Counted from the stretch's first letter, positions 1 to 8,830 are shown. The stretch is DNA of 64,000 nt from Nocardiopsis sp. TSRI0078 (GCF_001905145.1 NZ_LWLB01000037.1:1-64000); one strand, 5' to 3'. Notes: generated by a model from the letters alone, not told the origin. A program made the numbers and translations.

Positions 1-2
1 AG

Positions 3-1907
3 GTCCCCCTGGACGTGACGGACGAGTACGTGTACGCGGTGCCGCCGCTGGACCTGCCCGAACCCGGCGTCGACGACCCCGCGGTCCTCGCCGCCTCCGG
101 CGCGGTACGGCTCTTCACCGAGCGCGCCCGCGCGGCCGCGGCCCCGTTCACCCTCGACGCCGGCACCGCCCCGGACGTGGCCGCGGTCTGCCGGCGCCTG
201 GACGGCATCCCCCTCGCGCTCGAACTCGCCGCCACCCGGCTGCGGCACGTGAGCCTGGCAGACCTCGCCGCACGCCTGGACGACCGCTTCTCGCTGCTCG
301 GAGCCGGCCGCCGCGACGCTCCCGCCCGCCAGCGCACCCTGCGGGCGATGATCGACTGGAGCTGGGAGCCCCTCTCCGCGCCCGAGCGCGCGGTGCTCGG
401 CCGCCTGGCGGTACACGCCGACGGCTGCGACCTGGCCACCGCCGAGGCGGTGTGCTCCGACACCGGTACGGTCCCGGCGGGCGAGGTGCTGGGACTGGTC
501 GGCGCGCTCGTGGACCGGTCCCTGGTCGTGGCCGCCGACCACCCCGCCGGAACCCGGTACCGCCTGCTGGAGTCGGTGGCCGCCTACGCCCTCGAACGGC
601 TGGAGGAGGCCGGGCAGGCTCGCCGGACACGGGCACGGCACGCCGCCCACTTCGCGGACCTGGCCGACCGCGCCGACGCACGGCTGCGCGGCCCCGACCA
701 GGCCCACTGGCTCCGGCGCCTGGACGGTGAGTCGGCGAACCTGCGTGCGGCTCTGGCCTTCGCGGTGGAGGAGGGGGACGCCCGCCTGGCGCTGCGCCTG
801 GCCTGTGCCCCGGCCTGGTACCGCTACCTGCGCGGGCGCTCCGGTGAGGCGCGCACCGCCCTGGACGAGGCCCTGTCCGTTCCCCAAGGCCCCTCCGAAG
901 CCGTGGCCGAGGCGCGCGTGTGGCGGGCCGCCCTGGCCGTACCCGCCTCCGAGGACGACGGGAACCGGCGTGCCACCGTCCACGAGGACCTGGAGCGGGC
1001 GGAGGACCCGGCGACGCGCGCGCGGCTGGCCTGGTTCGTGGAGTTCACCCGCTGGGGCCTCGGTGACACGGTCCAGGCGACCGCCCGGGTGGAGCGGGCC
1101 CACGGGGACCTGCACCGGGCGGGAGACGCCTGGGGGGCGGCGGTGACCCTGGTCAGCCTGGCCCAGGCGGCGTTCACGCGGGGTGACCTCGCCGGTGCGC
1201 GGAGCCGGGCGCGGGAGGGCGAGCGCGTCCTGCGTGCACTCGGTGACCGGTGGGGGATCCTCCAGGCCTCCGACACCCTCGCCCAGATCGCGGAGGCGCT
1301 CGGAGACCTGGACGAGACGGCCCGGCTCCACGGGGAGGGGCTGCGCATCGCCGAGGAGTTGCGGCTGTGGCACACGGTCTCGCTCAAGTTGTCCGGGCTG
1401 GGACGGGTGGCCCTGCTCGAAGGTGACCTGGACCGCGCCGACGCCCTGCACGAGCGTGCCCTGCGTGTGGCGGAGGAGAACGCGGACGTGGTGGGCGAGC
1501 AGTTCGCGGACGCCGGGATCGTCCTGGCCGCCCGCCGCCGGGGCGACCTGGACCGGGCCGAACGGTCGCTGCTGCGCCGCCTGGAGTGGAACCGGGACGC
1601 GGACGGACGGATCGGCACCGCGTTCATCCTCACGCAACTGGGCTTCGTCGCGGAGCAGCGGGGCGACGCGGAACAGGCGCTGGAGCTGCACGGGCAGGCC
1701 CGTGCGGAGGCCGAGCGCAGCGGGGACCCCCGAGCGGTCGCCCTGGCGCTGGAGGGGCTGGCCGGGGCGACCGCGCTGGCGGGTGGGCACGACCGGGCGG
1801 TGGAGCTGTTGGGGCGGGCCGAGGCGCTGCGCGAACGGGCCGGGGCGCCCCTGACGGCCGCCGAGCGCTGGGACGTCGACCGGATCACCGGTCGGTCGGC
1901 CGAGTGA
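3..1907 (+). CDS. AfsR/LuxR-like ATPase-TPR regulator, 3' part
   Basis: The frame is open to the left edge, so this is the C-terminal part of a longer regulator and its true start lies outside the window. The first 200 residues carry the segment typical of AfsR-like STAND ATPases (CRRLDGIPLALELAATRLR, then the DRFSLL and RTLRAMIDWSWEPL blocks that follow the NB-ARC ATPase). The remaining 400 or so residues are Ala/Leu/Arg-rich helical repeats of TPR type. The P-loop and any DNA-binding domain (SARP/BTAD or LuxR) must lie upstream. Proteins of this class are cytoplasmic transcription activators, often of secondary metabolism. The target cannot be read from here. Confidence 0.85.
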   Translation, partial: VPLDVTDEYVYAVPPLDLPEPGVDDPAVLAASGAVRLFTERARAAAAPFTLDAGTAPDVAAVCRRLDGIPLALELAATRLRHVSLADLAARLDDRFSLLGAGRRDAPARQRTLRAMIDWSWEPLSAPERAVLGRLAVHADGCDLATAEAVCSDTGTVPAGEVLGLVGALVDRSLVVAADHPAGTRYRLLESVAAYALERLEEAGQARRTRARHAAHFADLADRADARLRGPDQAHWLRRLDGESANLRAALAFAVEEGDARLALRLACAPAWYRYLRGRSGEARTALDEALSVPQGPSEAVAEARVWRAALAVPASEDDGNRRATVHEDLERAEDPATRARLAWFVEFTRWGLGDTVQATARVERAHGDLHRAGDAWGAAVTLVSLAQAAFTRGDLAGARSRAREGERVLRALGDRWGILQASDTLAQIAEALGDLDETARLHGEGLRIAEELRLWHTVSLKLSGLGRVALLEGDLDRADALHERALRVAEENADVVGEQFADAGIVLAARRRGDLDRAERSLLRRLEWNRDADGRIGTAFILTQLGFVAEQRGDAEQALELHGQARAEAERSGDPRAVALALEGLAGATALAGGHDRAVELLGRAEALRERAGAPLTAAERWDVDRITGRSAE

Positions 1908-1955
1908 CCGGGCGGCCGCCCCGGACGCGGATCCGGCGCGGGACGGTCACGCCGG

Positions 1956-2459
1956 TCACTCCGCCGCGCCGGGGCGGACGATCATGAGCACGACGACGAC
2001 CGCCCACACCAGGTTGTAGATCCCGGCGAGCATCGACAGCGTGCGCAGTTCCCGGGGGTCGCCCGGCTCGCGGAGCGCGTCGCGCTGGCGCGGGTGGATC
2101 TGCGCGGCGAGCAGGATGCCCGCGGCGGCGGTCAGGAGCATCGCGACGGTGACCCAGATCTCGCCCATCCGGCCCTGGAACAGGGCCAGGGCGATCCCGG
2201 CCACGGGGACGGTCACCCCGGCGACGGCGTAGCCGCGGGTGATGCGGTGCAGCAGGGCGGCCACGGCGGGGTTGCGCTCACCGGGGGAGCGCGCCCCGGA
2301 GCGCGTGTCCGCGGCCGGGTCGGCGGTGTCCCCGGCGACGGAGGCGGGGACACCGCCGGCGACCGGCGCGAACCGCGGGAAGAGGCTGGTCGCGACGGCC
2401 GAGCCGCCGACGAACACGATGGCGGCGAGTACGTGGACCGAGAGCAGCAGGTGTTCCAT
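1956..2459 (-). CDS. Small integral membrane protein (DUF2269/CopD-like)
   Basis: This 167-residue protein has about four hydrophobic helices: residues 3-25, one near 75-95 (AVAGVTVPVAGIALALF), one near 100-120, and one at the C terminus (YNLVWAVVVVLMIV). A Pro/Ala/Asp-rich loop follows the first helix. The pattern resembles DUF2269 or CopD-like membrane proteins, whose function is unknown. A GGAG motif lies five bases before the ATG at 2459. It is downstream of and co-oriented with the MarR gene, and the gap between them contains two near-identical palindromes, so MarR control is likely but inferred. Confidence 0.7.
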   Translation of the reverse strand: MEHLLLSVHVLAAIVFVGGSAVATSLFPRFAPVAGGVPASVAGDTADPAADTRSGARSPGERNPAVAALLHRITRGYAVAGVTVPVAGIALALFQGRMGEIWVTVAMLLTAAAGILLAAQIHPRQRDALREPGDPRELRTLSMLAGIYNLVWAVVVVLMIVRPGAAE

Positions 2460-2473
2460 GGGGTCTCCACATC

Positions 2474-2524
2474 CTTCAGGCTGCCTGAAGCCTACCCCGT
2501 GCTTCAGGCAGCCTGAAGCACGGG
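2474..2524. promoter_or_regulatory. Twin palindromes upstream of the membrane-protein gene
   Basis: Two copies of the same dyad lie 28 bp apart centre to centre: CTTCAGGCTGCCTGAAG at 2474-2490 and GCTTCAGGCAGCCTGAAGC at 2501-2519. The second extends as a perfect 29-nt palindrome over 2496-2524 and could also end the MarR transcript. The repeated core suggests a two-site operator, most simply for the adjacent MarR protein. Confidence 0.6.
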
Positions 2525-2570
2525 CCGGTCCACGTCCCCGGAAACGGTCACCAGGGAAGGAGGGTGCCGG

Positions 2571-3017
2571 TCAGGGGGCGCCCGGAGCGCCGAACGCGGC
2601 GCGCACGGCCTCGCCCACCCGCCGCTGCACGGGATCGGCGTCCGTGCCGAACATCCCGGCGTCCACCGCCGACACGGCCTCCCTCGCCGCGTCGAGCAGG
2701 CGGGCGCCCTCGGTCGTGATCTCGATCGCCGAGGCGGTCCCGGCCCGGGCCGTGTGGTCGCGCACCAGCCCGGCGGCGGCCAGCGCCCTCACCGAGCCGT
2801 GCACGCTCTGGACCGTGATGCCGGACATCCGCGCCAGCTCGCTGAAGGAGGCGCCCGGAACCCCGGCGATGTGGCCGAGCAGCCCGAGCCGGGCCACCGT
2901 GAGGTCCAGGGGCGCCAGCGCGGTGTTCAGTTCGGCCTCGACCCTGCGCGCCAGGGTCAGGATGATGATGGACGGGCTGGTCGCGGGCGGACCGGGGCGA
3001 CGGTTCTCGGTGCTCAC
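2571..3017 (-). CDS. MarR-family transcriptional regulator
   Basis: The protein has a winged-helix MarR core: a helical N terminus (IIILTLARRVEAELNTAL), the recognition region (FSELARMSGITVQSVHGSVR) and a wing ending near ITTEGARLLDAAR. I chose the GTG at 3017 (148 residues), preceded by GGGAGAG. The open frame continues further upstream, but that part is Pro/Thr/Arg-rich and looks non-coding. MarR proteins bind palindromes as dimers and are usually released by small phenolic or other ligands. It likely controls itself and the downstream membrane protein through the palindromes in the gap. Confidence 0.8.
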   Translation of the reverse strand: MSTENRRPGPPATSPSIIILTLARRVEAELNTALAPLDLTVARLGLLGHIAGVPGASFSELARMSGITVQSVHGSVRALAAAGLVRDHTARAGTASAIEITTEGARLLDAAREAVSAVDAGMFGTDADPVQRRVGEAVRAAFGAPGAP

Positions 3018-3084
3018 CCTCCCAGTCTCTCCCACCGCGCGGGGCGGGCCCGCACACCGGTCCCGCCCTCCCGGCGCGCTCGCG

Positions 3085-3903
3085 CTAGCGGGTGAGGTCG
3101 TCCGGTCCCCGGGCGGGGCCGTGGTAGAAGGCGTGCTCGGGCTCGTCCTCGGGCACGGGCGGGTAGGTGGGGCCCTCGTCGTCGGACTCACGGCGGGCAC
3201 CGGGTTCCACGGCCGGGGCCCGCATCACCTCGGCGACCGCCTCGCGGAGCTCGGGGAGCATCGCGTACAGCACGTCGCCGGGGCAGGCGGTGGCGTTGAA
3301 GTCGCGGTGGCCGAGGATCGCGCGGTGCGGGTCGAGCCCGTAGGCCCCGCACAGCCACGCCAGGGTCGCCACCAGCGAGTCGGCCAGGGCCGTGGTGGGT
3401 CCCTCCTTCATGTAGAGGCCCTCGCTCTCGATGCCGATGCAGGTGCTGTTGTTGTTGGCCACGTGGGCGCCCAGGACGTGGCTGCCCTCGCGGACGGCCG
3501 CGAGGCTGTGGGCGCGGCCCTCCATGATGTGGCCGCCGCGGCTGATGGTCAGCTGCTGCCCGGTGTCGAGCCACCCGTTGGAGTCCATGTGGAAGTTCTG
3601 GATGGCCCGGGACAGGGCCAGGGCGTGGTCGAGCGAGTAGTCGGTGCTGTTGGCCGTCGCGGTGTGGTGGACCACGACGTAGCGGGGCGGGGCGGACAGG
3701 ATCTGGACCCGGCCCGAGGGCGGGCGGGCCCGCCAGTCGGCCCGGGTGTACAGGGACGGTTCCACCACCTGGGCGGAGGCGCTCGCGGCGCCGGCCGGGG
3801 CGAAGGCCCCGCCGAGGACGGCGGCGCCCGAGGCCGCGGCCGCACCGCGCAGGACGGTGCGTCTGTTCGGTCCTGGCCGGTGGGTGCTGTTCATGGCGGT
3901 CAT
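3085..3903 (-). CDS. Tat-secreted N-acetylmuramoyl-L-alanine amidase / PGRP-like
   Basis: This 272-residue protein begins with a twin-arginine signal (NRRTVLRG followed by an Ala-rich hydrophobic stretch to about residue 44). The rest is an amidase_2/PGRP fold: RADWRAR, then YVVVHHTATA with zinc ligand His at 79 or 80, the substrate-groove region with CIGIESEG, and ILGHRD plus CPGD near the end, which supply the remaining zinc ligands. It would cleave the lactyl-peptide bond of peptidoglycan outside the membrane. The ATG at 3903 has GAAGGA seven bases upstream and is preferred to the ATG nine bases later. The acidic Pro-rich C-terminal tail (about 30 residues) is unassigned. Confidence 0.85.
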   Translation of the reverse strand: MTAMNSTHRPGPNRRTVLRGAAAASGAAVLGGAFAPAGAASASAQVVEPSLYTRADWRARPPSGRVQILSAPPRYVVVHHTATANSTDYSLDHALALSRAIQNFHMDSNGWLDTGQQLTISRGGHIMEGRAHSLAAVREGSHVLGAHVANNNSTCIGIESEGLYMKEGPTTALADSLVATLAWLCGAYGLDPHRAILGHRDFNATACPGDVLYAMLPELREAVAEVMRAPAVEPGARRESDDEGPTYPPVPEDEPEHAFYHGPARGPDDLTR

Positions 3904-4108
3904 GGCTGGGTCCTTCGCGGCTCGTGTGGCGGCTTTCCGGTTCGTCGGGGAACGCGGGACGTCCACGGCGCGCGACAGGGTGACGCGGTGGGCCCCGGTC
4001 GTCGGACGGCCGGGACCGGCCCCTGGCCCGGTGGACGCGAACGGGTGAATGCGTACAAGCACTGCGGAGAAACGATAGGGCGGACATGTGCGGTTTCCCC
4101 TGTTCCGT

Positions 4109-4126
4109 CCCCGCCTCTTGGCGGGG
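4109..4126. terminator. Hairpin downstream of the PI-PLC gene
   Basis: CCCCGCC, loop TCTT, GGCGGGG, lying about 105 bases past the stop of the minus-strand PI-PLC gene. The T-rich tract follows on the plus strand, so its use by that gene is uncertain. The rest of 3904-4231 shows no gene. Confidence 0.35.
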
Positions 4127-4231
4127 TCTTTCCACGGTCCTCGACACGTCTTTTCCGGTTCCCCGCCTGAACGCGGAGAAGGGACCGCGGTCGTGCGCCG
4201 CGATCCCCTCCCGTGACGGGCCCGGGTGGTC

Positions 4232-5263
4232 TCACCCCAGGCCGGAGCCGTGCGGGACGACCATGGAGAGCACATGGGGCAGGCTTGCCCAGTCGCTGGT
4301 GACGGCGGTCGCGCCCGCCCCGGCGAGTTCGCGGACGCGGGCGGCGGCCTCGTCCTCGGAGGGGGTGCGCGGGTCGATCGCCGGGGACACCGCGTGGGCG
4401 TCCGTCATCACCAGCAGGTAGTCGTTGCGCCCGTACCAGGAGGTGTCGATGCCTCCGGTGTAGGAGGGGGCGCTCCCGTCGAAGACCACGAACCACGGGC
4501 GCAGGTCCTCGGCGTAGCGCTCGCGCGGGTCCCCGCCCGCCGCGCCCAGCACGGCCGGGAACGTGGCCGCCCGGTCCAGGGCGCCCTCGGCGGCCAGGTC
4601 GCGCAGGCGCGCCGCCTGTTCCTCGTCCGTCCACAGGTCGTCGAAGGGGTTGCCCTTCTCGAAGGTGCCGGGTGTCAGATAGACGATCACCCTCCCGGCC
4701 AGGGCGTCGCGGGAGGGCCAGCCGTCGGCGCGCACGGCCTCGTCCAGGGTGGAGTGGGCGCCCAGCAGGTCGCCGGGGCGGAACAGGGCGTCGCCGAGGA
4801 CCCGGTCGGCGAGGGCGTCGAACTCGGCGGGGCCCAGCCCCGAGGCGGCGTGGTAGCCCTTCTTCATCTCGATCTTGAGCAGCAGCGGCCGGTGGCCGGG
4901 GTTGGCCTCGTGCCAGGTGCGCACGTCGCGCAGGCAGTCGGCGAGGTCGCCGTCGCCGCCGTCGCGCAGCCGGTCGGGTGAGGCGGCCCCGGCGCAGTTG
5001 TTGTCCTGGCCGACGAGCTCGTGGTTGACGCGCCAGGTGCCGAACCACTCGTCGGTCCACACGTCCAGCTCCAGGAGTCCGGCGCCGGAGTCCAGGGCGT
5101 CGGCGAAGTAGGGGAACGTGCCCGTCTGGTAGGCGTTGTGCACGCCCACGGAGGTGGTCCGGGAGAGGGCGCCCTCGGCGGCCGAGGCACTGGAGGGGAC
5201 GGCGGCCGTCAGGGTGAGGGCGAACGCGGCGCAGGTGAGCGCGGCCGTGCGAGCGGGGGGCAT
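4232..5263 (-). CDS. Secreted phosphatidylinositol-specific phospholipase C (Ca2+-dependent type)
   Basis: A 343-residue protein with a Sec signal peptide (cut near residue 29 after SSASA). The TIM-barrel PLC features are visible: catalytic His42-Asn43 in VGVHNAY, the acidic metal-binding pair in LLELDVW (Glu65, Asp67), the second catalytic His81 in VNHELV, and the Lys pair in LLLKIEMKK. This resembles the bacterial calcium-dependent PI-PLC family, in which Glu and Asp hold Ca2+. It would cleave phosphoinositides outside the cell. The ATG at 5263 has GGAAGGA close upstream. It has no operon partner. Confidence 0.8.
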   Translation of the reverse strand: MPPARTAALTCAAFALTLTAAVPSSASAAEGALSRTTSVGVHNAYQTGTFPYFADALDSGAGLLELDVWTDEWFGTWRVNHELVGQDNNCAGAASPDRLRDGGDGDLADCLRDVRTWHEANPGHRPLLLKIEMKKGYHAASGLGPAEFDALADRVLGDALFRPGDLLGAHSTLDEAVRADGWPSRDALAGRVIVYLTPGTFEKGNPFDDLWTDEEQAARLRDLAAEGALDRAATFPAVLGAAGGDPRERYAEDLRPWFVVFDGSAPSYTGGIDTSWYGRNDYLLVMTDAHAVSPAIDPRTPSEDEAAARVRELAGAGATAVTSDWASLPHVLSMVVPHGSGLG

Positions 5264-5293
5264 GGGGGTCCTTCCGCAGCGGGGGTTACTGAC

Positions 5294-5306
5294 TGGTTGT
5301 CAACCA
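5294..5306. promoter_or_regulatory. Palindrome over a possible -35 box of the PI-PLC gene
   Basis: TGGTTG-T-CAACCA is a perfect dyad about 30 bases before the start codon. On the minus strand it contains TTGACA, a consensus -35. A bound repressor would block the promoter. The binder is unknown. Confidence 0.4.
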
Positions 5307-5405
5307 AGCACAGGTCACCGTGTGTGCGCAAAGGGTGATATGCCGGAAAATGGCGCGGGGCCCAACGGGAGATGAAGTCCCGTCGGACCCCGCGAAGGAC
5401 TCCGG

Positions 5406-5756
5406 TCAGGCCACGGGTTCGGTGGCCCGGCCCTGCTCCTTCGCACGGGGCGTCAGCCGCCCGGTGCGGTGCAGCCACCAGTCCGCGACCAGGGTGCCCA
5501 CGGGGGGCACGGACGCGGCCAGGGCCACCAGGGTCGGCCACAGGCTCCAGCGCAGGTGGAGCGCGGCGGCGACGGTGACGACCACGTAGGCCACGAAGGC
5601 CCCGCCGTGCAGGGGGCCGAAGAGGTGCACGCCCGCCTCACTGCCGCTGCCCAGGTACTTGACGTACATGCCGCCCAGGAGGCCGATCCAGGTCAGGGCC
5701 TCGATGACCGCCACCACGCGGAAGACGGTCGCTGTGACACGGGGACTGATGCTCAC
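5406..5756 (-). CDS. DUF3817 family membrane protein
   Basis: Starting at the GTG at 5756 (GAGGAA four bases upstream) the protein has 116 residues and three transmembrane helices. The motif order matches DUF3817: an N-terminal VFRVVAVIEALTWIGLL helix, the HLFGPLHGGAF block, and a final ADWWLHR. Members are small integral membrane proteins of unknown function, widespread in actinobacteria. It is transcribed alone. Confidence 0.75.
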   Translation of the reverse strand: MSISPRVTATVFRVVAVIEALTWIGLLGGMYVKYLGSGSEAGVHLFGPLHGGAFVAYVVVTVAAALHLRWSLWPTLVALAASVPPVGTLVADWWLHRTGRLTPRAKEQGRATEPVA

Positions 5757-5916
5757 GCTGTTCCTCGGACTCGTTGCGGCCGGACGCCGACGGCTGCCGG
5801 ACACCTTCCCGGTCCGGACCGCTCCCAGGTTAGGACACCCTTCGGGGTGCCCCGCTCCGGGGGCGGGCGGTGCGCACGCTCGGCCTCGTCCGCCGCGCGT
5901 GCGCACCGCGCGGCCG

Positions 5917-6843
5917 CTAGGCCAGGGCCTCCACGACGACCCCGGCCGCCTCGGCGATCAGCGCGTTGTCGTACTCGGCGTCCTCCTCGTCGCGGCTGGA
6001 CATGACCGCGAGGACGATGGGGTCGCCCTCCGGGGGCCACAGGACGGCGATGTCGTTGCGCGTCCCGTAGCCTCCGCTCCCCGTCTTGTCGCCGACCTCC
6101 CAGCCCTCGGGGACCCCGGCGCGGATCAGTTCGTCCCCGGTCACGTTGTTGATGAGCATGTCGGTGAGCACGTCGCGCCGGTCCTCGGGCAGCGCGTCCC
6201 CGAGCGTGAACTTCCGAAGGCTCTCGGCCATGGCGCGCGGCGTGCTCGTGTCCCGGATGTCCCCGGGCGCCGCTTCGCTCAGCCCCGGCTCCACGCGGTC
6301 GACCTCGATCACGTCGTCGCCGACGGCCTCCATCGCCTCCTCGAACCCGTCCGGGCCGCCCAGCTCCTCGAACAGGAGGTTGGCCGCGGTGTTGTCGCTG
6401 TAGCGGACGGCCGCGTCGGTCACCTCCATCAGGGTCATCCCGGTGTCCACGTGCTGTTCGGTGATCGGCGCGTAGTTGACCAGGTCATCCTCGGTGTAGG
6501 TGATGACCTCCTCCATCTCCTCCGGGGTGTTGCGCTGGAGCACCGCGCCCGCGGAGAGCGCCTTGTGGGTGGAGCAGTAGGCGAACCGCTCGTCGGGGCG
6601 GTGCGCGACCTCCTCCTCCGTGCCGGTGTCCACCGCGTAGACGCCCAGCCGCGCGTCGAACTCCTCCTCCAGCCGCTCGAACTCCCGGGCGAGCTCGGCG
6701 GAGGCGTCGGAGGGCCGGGCCGCCGCCGACCGCTCCGCCTCCGGGGCCGGGTCGGAGCCGGACGGCCCGCAGGCGGTGACGGGGACGAGGGCGAACGCGG
6801 CCAGGGCCGCGAGTCCGGTGCGCCGTGTGGGTGAAAGCAACAT
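5917..6843 (-). CDS. Class A beta-lactamase, lipoprotein
   Basis: A 308-residue protein with a lipobox (PVTAC, Cys25), so it should be anchored on the outer face of the membrane. All class A landmarks are present: Ser91-Thr-His-Lys94 (SxxK), Ser149-Asp-Asn151 (SDN), Glu185 in the VEPGL omega-loop block (the Glu166 equivalent), and Lys253-Thr-Gly. The Asn170 position is Ser. It should hydrolyse beta-lactams. The gene is divergent from a LysR gene across a 203-bp gap with dyads, the same layout as AmpR-controlled beta-lactamases, so LysR control is a reasonable inference. The second beta-lactamase gene at 18.8 kb is clearly a paralogue. Confidence 0.9.
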   Translation of the reverse strand: MLLSPTRRTGLAALAAFALVPVTACGPSGSDPAPEAERSAAARPSDASAELAREFERLEEEFDARLGVYAVDTGTEEEVAHRPDERFAYCSTHKALSAGAVLQRNTPEEMEEVITYTEDDLVNYAPITEQHVDTGMTLMEVTDAAVRYSDNTAANLLFEELGGPDGFEEAMEAVGDDVIEVDRVEPGLSEAAPGDIRDTSTPRAMAESLRKFTLGDALPEDRRDVLTDMLINNVTGDELIRAGVPEGWEVGDKTGSGGYGTRNDIAVLWPPEGDPIVLAVMSSRDEEDAEYDNALIAEAAGVVVEALA

Positions 6844-6975
6844 CTCCCTGCACTTCCTGTCCTGGGTGGGCGCGCGGAGCGCTTTTATGTACCGAATAGT
6901 TCAAAAAGGGAACCGCTCGGAAGCGCCGACACCGCGCGCACCGCCACCCCGGTCGGGTGGCCTCGTCCCACAGTC

Positions 6976-7020
6976 TGGCCACGGCCAATGATGCTGTCCA
7001 AGACGGAAACGTCCATTTCC
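6976..7020. promoter_or_regulatory. Dyads in the beta-lactamase/LysR divergent region
   Basis: Two dyads precede the LysR start: TGGCC-AC-GGCCA at 6976-6987 and GGAAA-N6-TTTCC at 7005-7020. Half-site spacing of the second suits a LysR protein. The gap separates the two divergent genes, so one site could serve both. Binding is inferred. Confidence 0.45.
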
Positions 7021-7046
7021 ATGCCAGAAACGCATAGTGTGGTGTC

Positions 7047-7931
7047 ATGGATCTCGTCGGCGCCTGCAAGGCGTTCGTGAACGTGGGCGAGAGGGGCAGC
7101 TTCACCCTCGGGGCCGCCGCCGCGCGCATACCCCAGCCGGTCGCCAGCAGACGTATCGCCGCCCTGGAGAAGCACCTGGGCGCGCGCCTGTTCGACCGCT
7201 CCACCCGCCGGGCGGCCCTCACCCGGTTCGGCCGCGACATGCTGCCCTCGGCCAGGCGCCTGGTCCAGCTGGCCGAGGAGATGGAGCACGACGCCGAGAG
7301 GGCCATGCTCCGGCCGCTGCGCCTGGCCGTGCCCGAGACCTGTGCCACACGCGACCTCGCCCTCCTGGGAGCCGAGGCCCGCGAGGAGGGCGTCCACCTG
7401 GACTTCCGGGCCGCCGCGCCCGCCGCGCGGGCCGAACTCCTGGGCTTTCGGGAGGTCCGCGCGGCCCTGGTGGGCGTACCGCCGGACGAGGCCGCCTGGT
7501 CGGTCCCGCTGGGCCTGGCGGGTGCAGGGGAGCCCCGCGCCGAGGTCGTCTACCTCGAAACCCTGCGCCTGTCCCGCGACAGGCTGTCCTCGCGAGGACG
7601 CCGCGTCTGGCTCCAGCCCGAGGACGACGTCCCCCACGTGCGCGACCCCCTGACCCGCCTGCGGGACTCCCTGGGGCTGCGGCCCGGGCAGGTGGCCGTC
7701 GCCGCCTCCCTGGCCTCCGCCGCGGCGGAGGTCCTCGGCTCGGACGACCTCCTGCTGTGCTCCCCCCGGCAGGCCGAGGAGCTGGGACTGTACTGGCGTC
7801 CCACGGGCGAGGTCCGCCTCGCGCGCGGCTACGACGCGGCCGCCGAGACCGGGGACGAGGCCGAGCGCCTGCGCACGCTCCTGGGGCGGGCGATCGCCCG
7901 GTGCCTGGGCGCGGGGGAGGAGCCGGTATGA
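7047..7931 (+). CDS. LysR-family regulator of the adjacent beta-lactamase
   Basis: The 294-residue protein has the LysR N-terminal winged helix (FVNVGERGSFTLGAAAARI, then PQPVASRRIAALEKHLGARL and FDRSTRRAALT) and a divergent effector-binding domain. It starts at an ATG 203 bp from the divergent beta-lactamase start. Its stop overlaps the next start by ATGA, so the regulator and the following serine hydrolase are translationally coupled. By analogy with AmpR-type systems it may sense cell-wall fragments or beta-lactams. The effector is not visible in the sequence. Confidence 0.85.
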   Translation: MDLVGACKAFVNVGERGSFTLGAAAARIPQPVASRRIAALEKHLGARLFDRSTRRAALTRFGRDMLPSARRLVQLAEEMEHDAERAMLRPLRLAVPETCATRDLALLGAEAREEGVHLDFRAAAPAARAELLGFREVRAALVGVPPDEAAWSVPLGLAGAGEPRAEVVYLETLRLSRDRLSSRGRRVWLQPEDDVPHVRDPLTRLRDSLGLRPGQVAVAASLASAAAEVLGSDDLLLCSPRQAEELGLYWRPTGEVRLARGYDAAAETGDEAERLRTLLGRAIARCLGAGEEPV

Positions 7932-8830
7932 GCGCCACGGCCCTGATCCGCGAGCTGCGCGGAGAACTCGACGAGGCGGGCCTGCGGGGCTCCTTCCTCG
8001 TGCGGGACCTGAGCACGGGTGAGGAGCTGGGCATCGAGCCGGACCTGGAGTTCTCGACGGCCTCCCTCGTCAAGGTCCCGCTCGCGGTCGCCACGCTCGA
8101 ACGCGTCCGCTCGGGGGAGATCGACGGCGCCGAACAGCTCCTCGTGCAGCCGGGGAGGAGCGCCGTCCCGGGACACACCGGGCTGACCAAGTTCCGCCAC
8201 CCGGTCCGGGTCAGCGTCGAGGACCTGGTCTACCTCAGCACGTGCCTGAGCGACAACACGGCCACGGACGTCCTGTTCGACCTCACGCCGCCCGCGCGGG
8301 TCGCCGAGTCGCTGCGCGCGGCCGGCCTGCGCGGCATCACCGTGCGGCAGACGATCCGCGACATCGGCGACACGCCGGCCAACCGGCTCGACCCCGACGA
8401 GGTCCACCTCGCCCACCTGCTGGCCATCGGCGAGGGCACCGCCGGGCGGGGGCACCGGATCGCGCAGCTCGACGTCACCCGTGCCAGCTCCGGGTCGGCC
8501 CGGGCGTTCGCCGACCTGCTGGAGGCGCTGTGGCGGCCCTCGGCCATCGACCCGGACGTGGCCGCGCGGGTGCGCGAGCTGATGGGTGACAACGTCCTGC
8601 GCCACCGGCTGGCACCCGACTTCGCCTCCGACGCCTCCCGGTGGTTCTCCAAGACCGGGAGCCTGCTCAACCTGCGCCACGAGGTCGGGGTGGTCGAGCA
8701 CGCCGACGGCCAGGCCTTCGCCGTCGCGGTGCTGACCGAGTCGCGCGTGCCCGCCTTCCAGCAGCCGGGGGCCGAGGCGCTCATGGCGAGGGTGGCGCGG
8801 TCCCTGCGCGACCACCTGCGCGCGGGATAG
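7928..8830 (+). CDS. Class A beta-lactamase-like serine hydrolase (cytoplasmic?)
   Basis: 300 residues with the penicillin-interacting fold motifs: Ser46-Leu-Val-Lys49 in STASLVKVPL, Ser108-Asp-Asn110, and Lys-Thr-Gly in WFSKTGS near residue 240. There is no signal peptide or lipobox, which is odd for a beta-lactamase. An omega-loop Glu166 in the normal context is not apparent (the region reads VRQTIRDIGD). It starts inside the LysR stop codon. It could be a beta-lactamase, a cytoplasmic esterase, or a partner that processes the ligand of the LysR protein. The family is clear and the substrate is not. Confidence 0.75.
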   Translation: MSATALIRELRGELDEAGLRGSFLVRDLSTGEELGIEPDLEFSTASLVKVPLAVATLERVRSGEIDGAEQLLVQPGRSAVPGHTGLTKFRHPVRVSVEDLVYLSTCLSDNTATDVLFDLTPPARVAESLRAAGLRGITVRQTIRDIGDTPANRLDPDEVHLAHLLAIGEGTAGRGHRIAQLDVTRASSGSARAFADLLEALWRPSAIDPDVAARVRELMGDNVLRHRLAPDFASDASRWFSKTGSLLNLRHEVGVVEHADGQAFAVAVLTESRVPAFQQPGAEALMARVARSLRDHLRAG

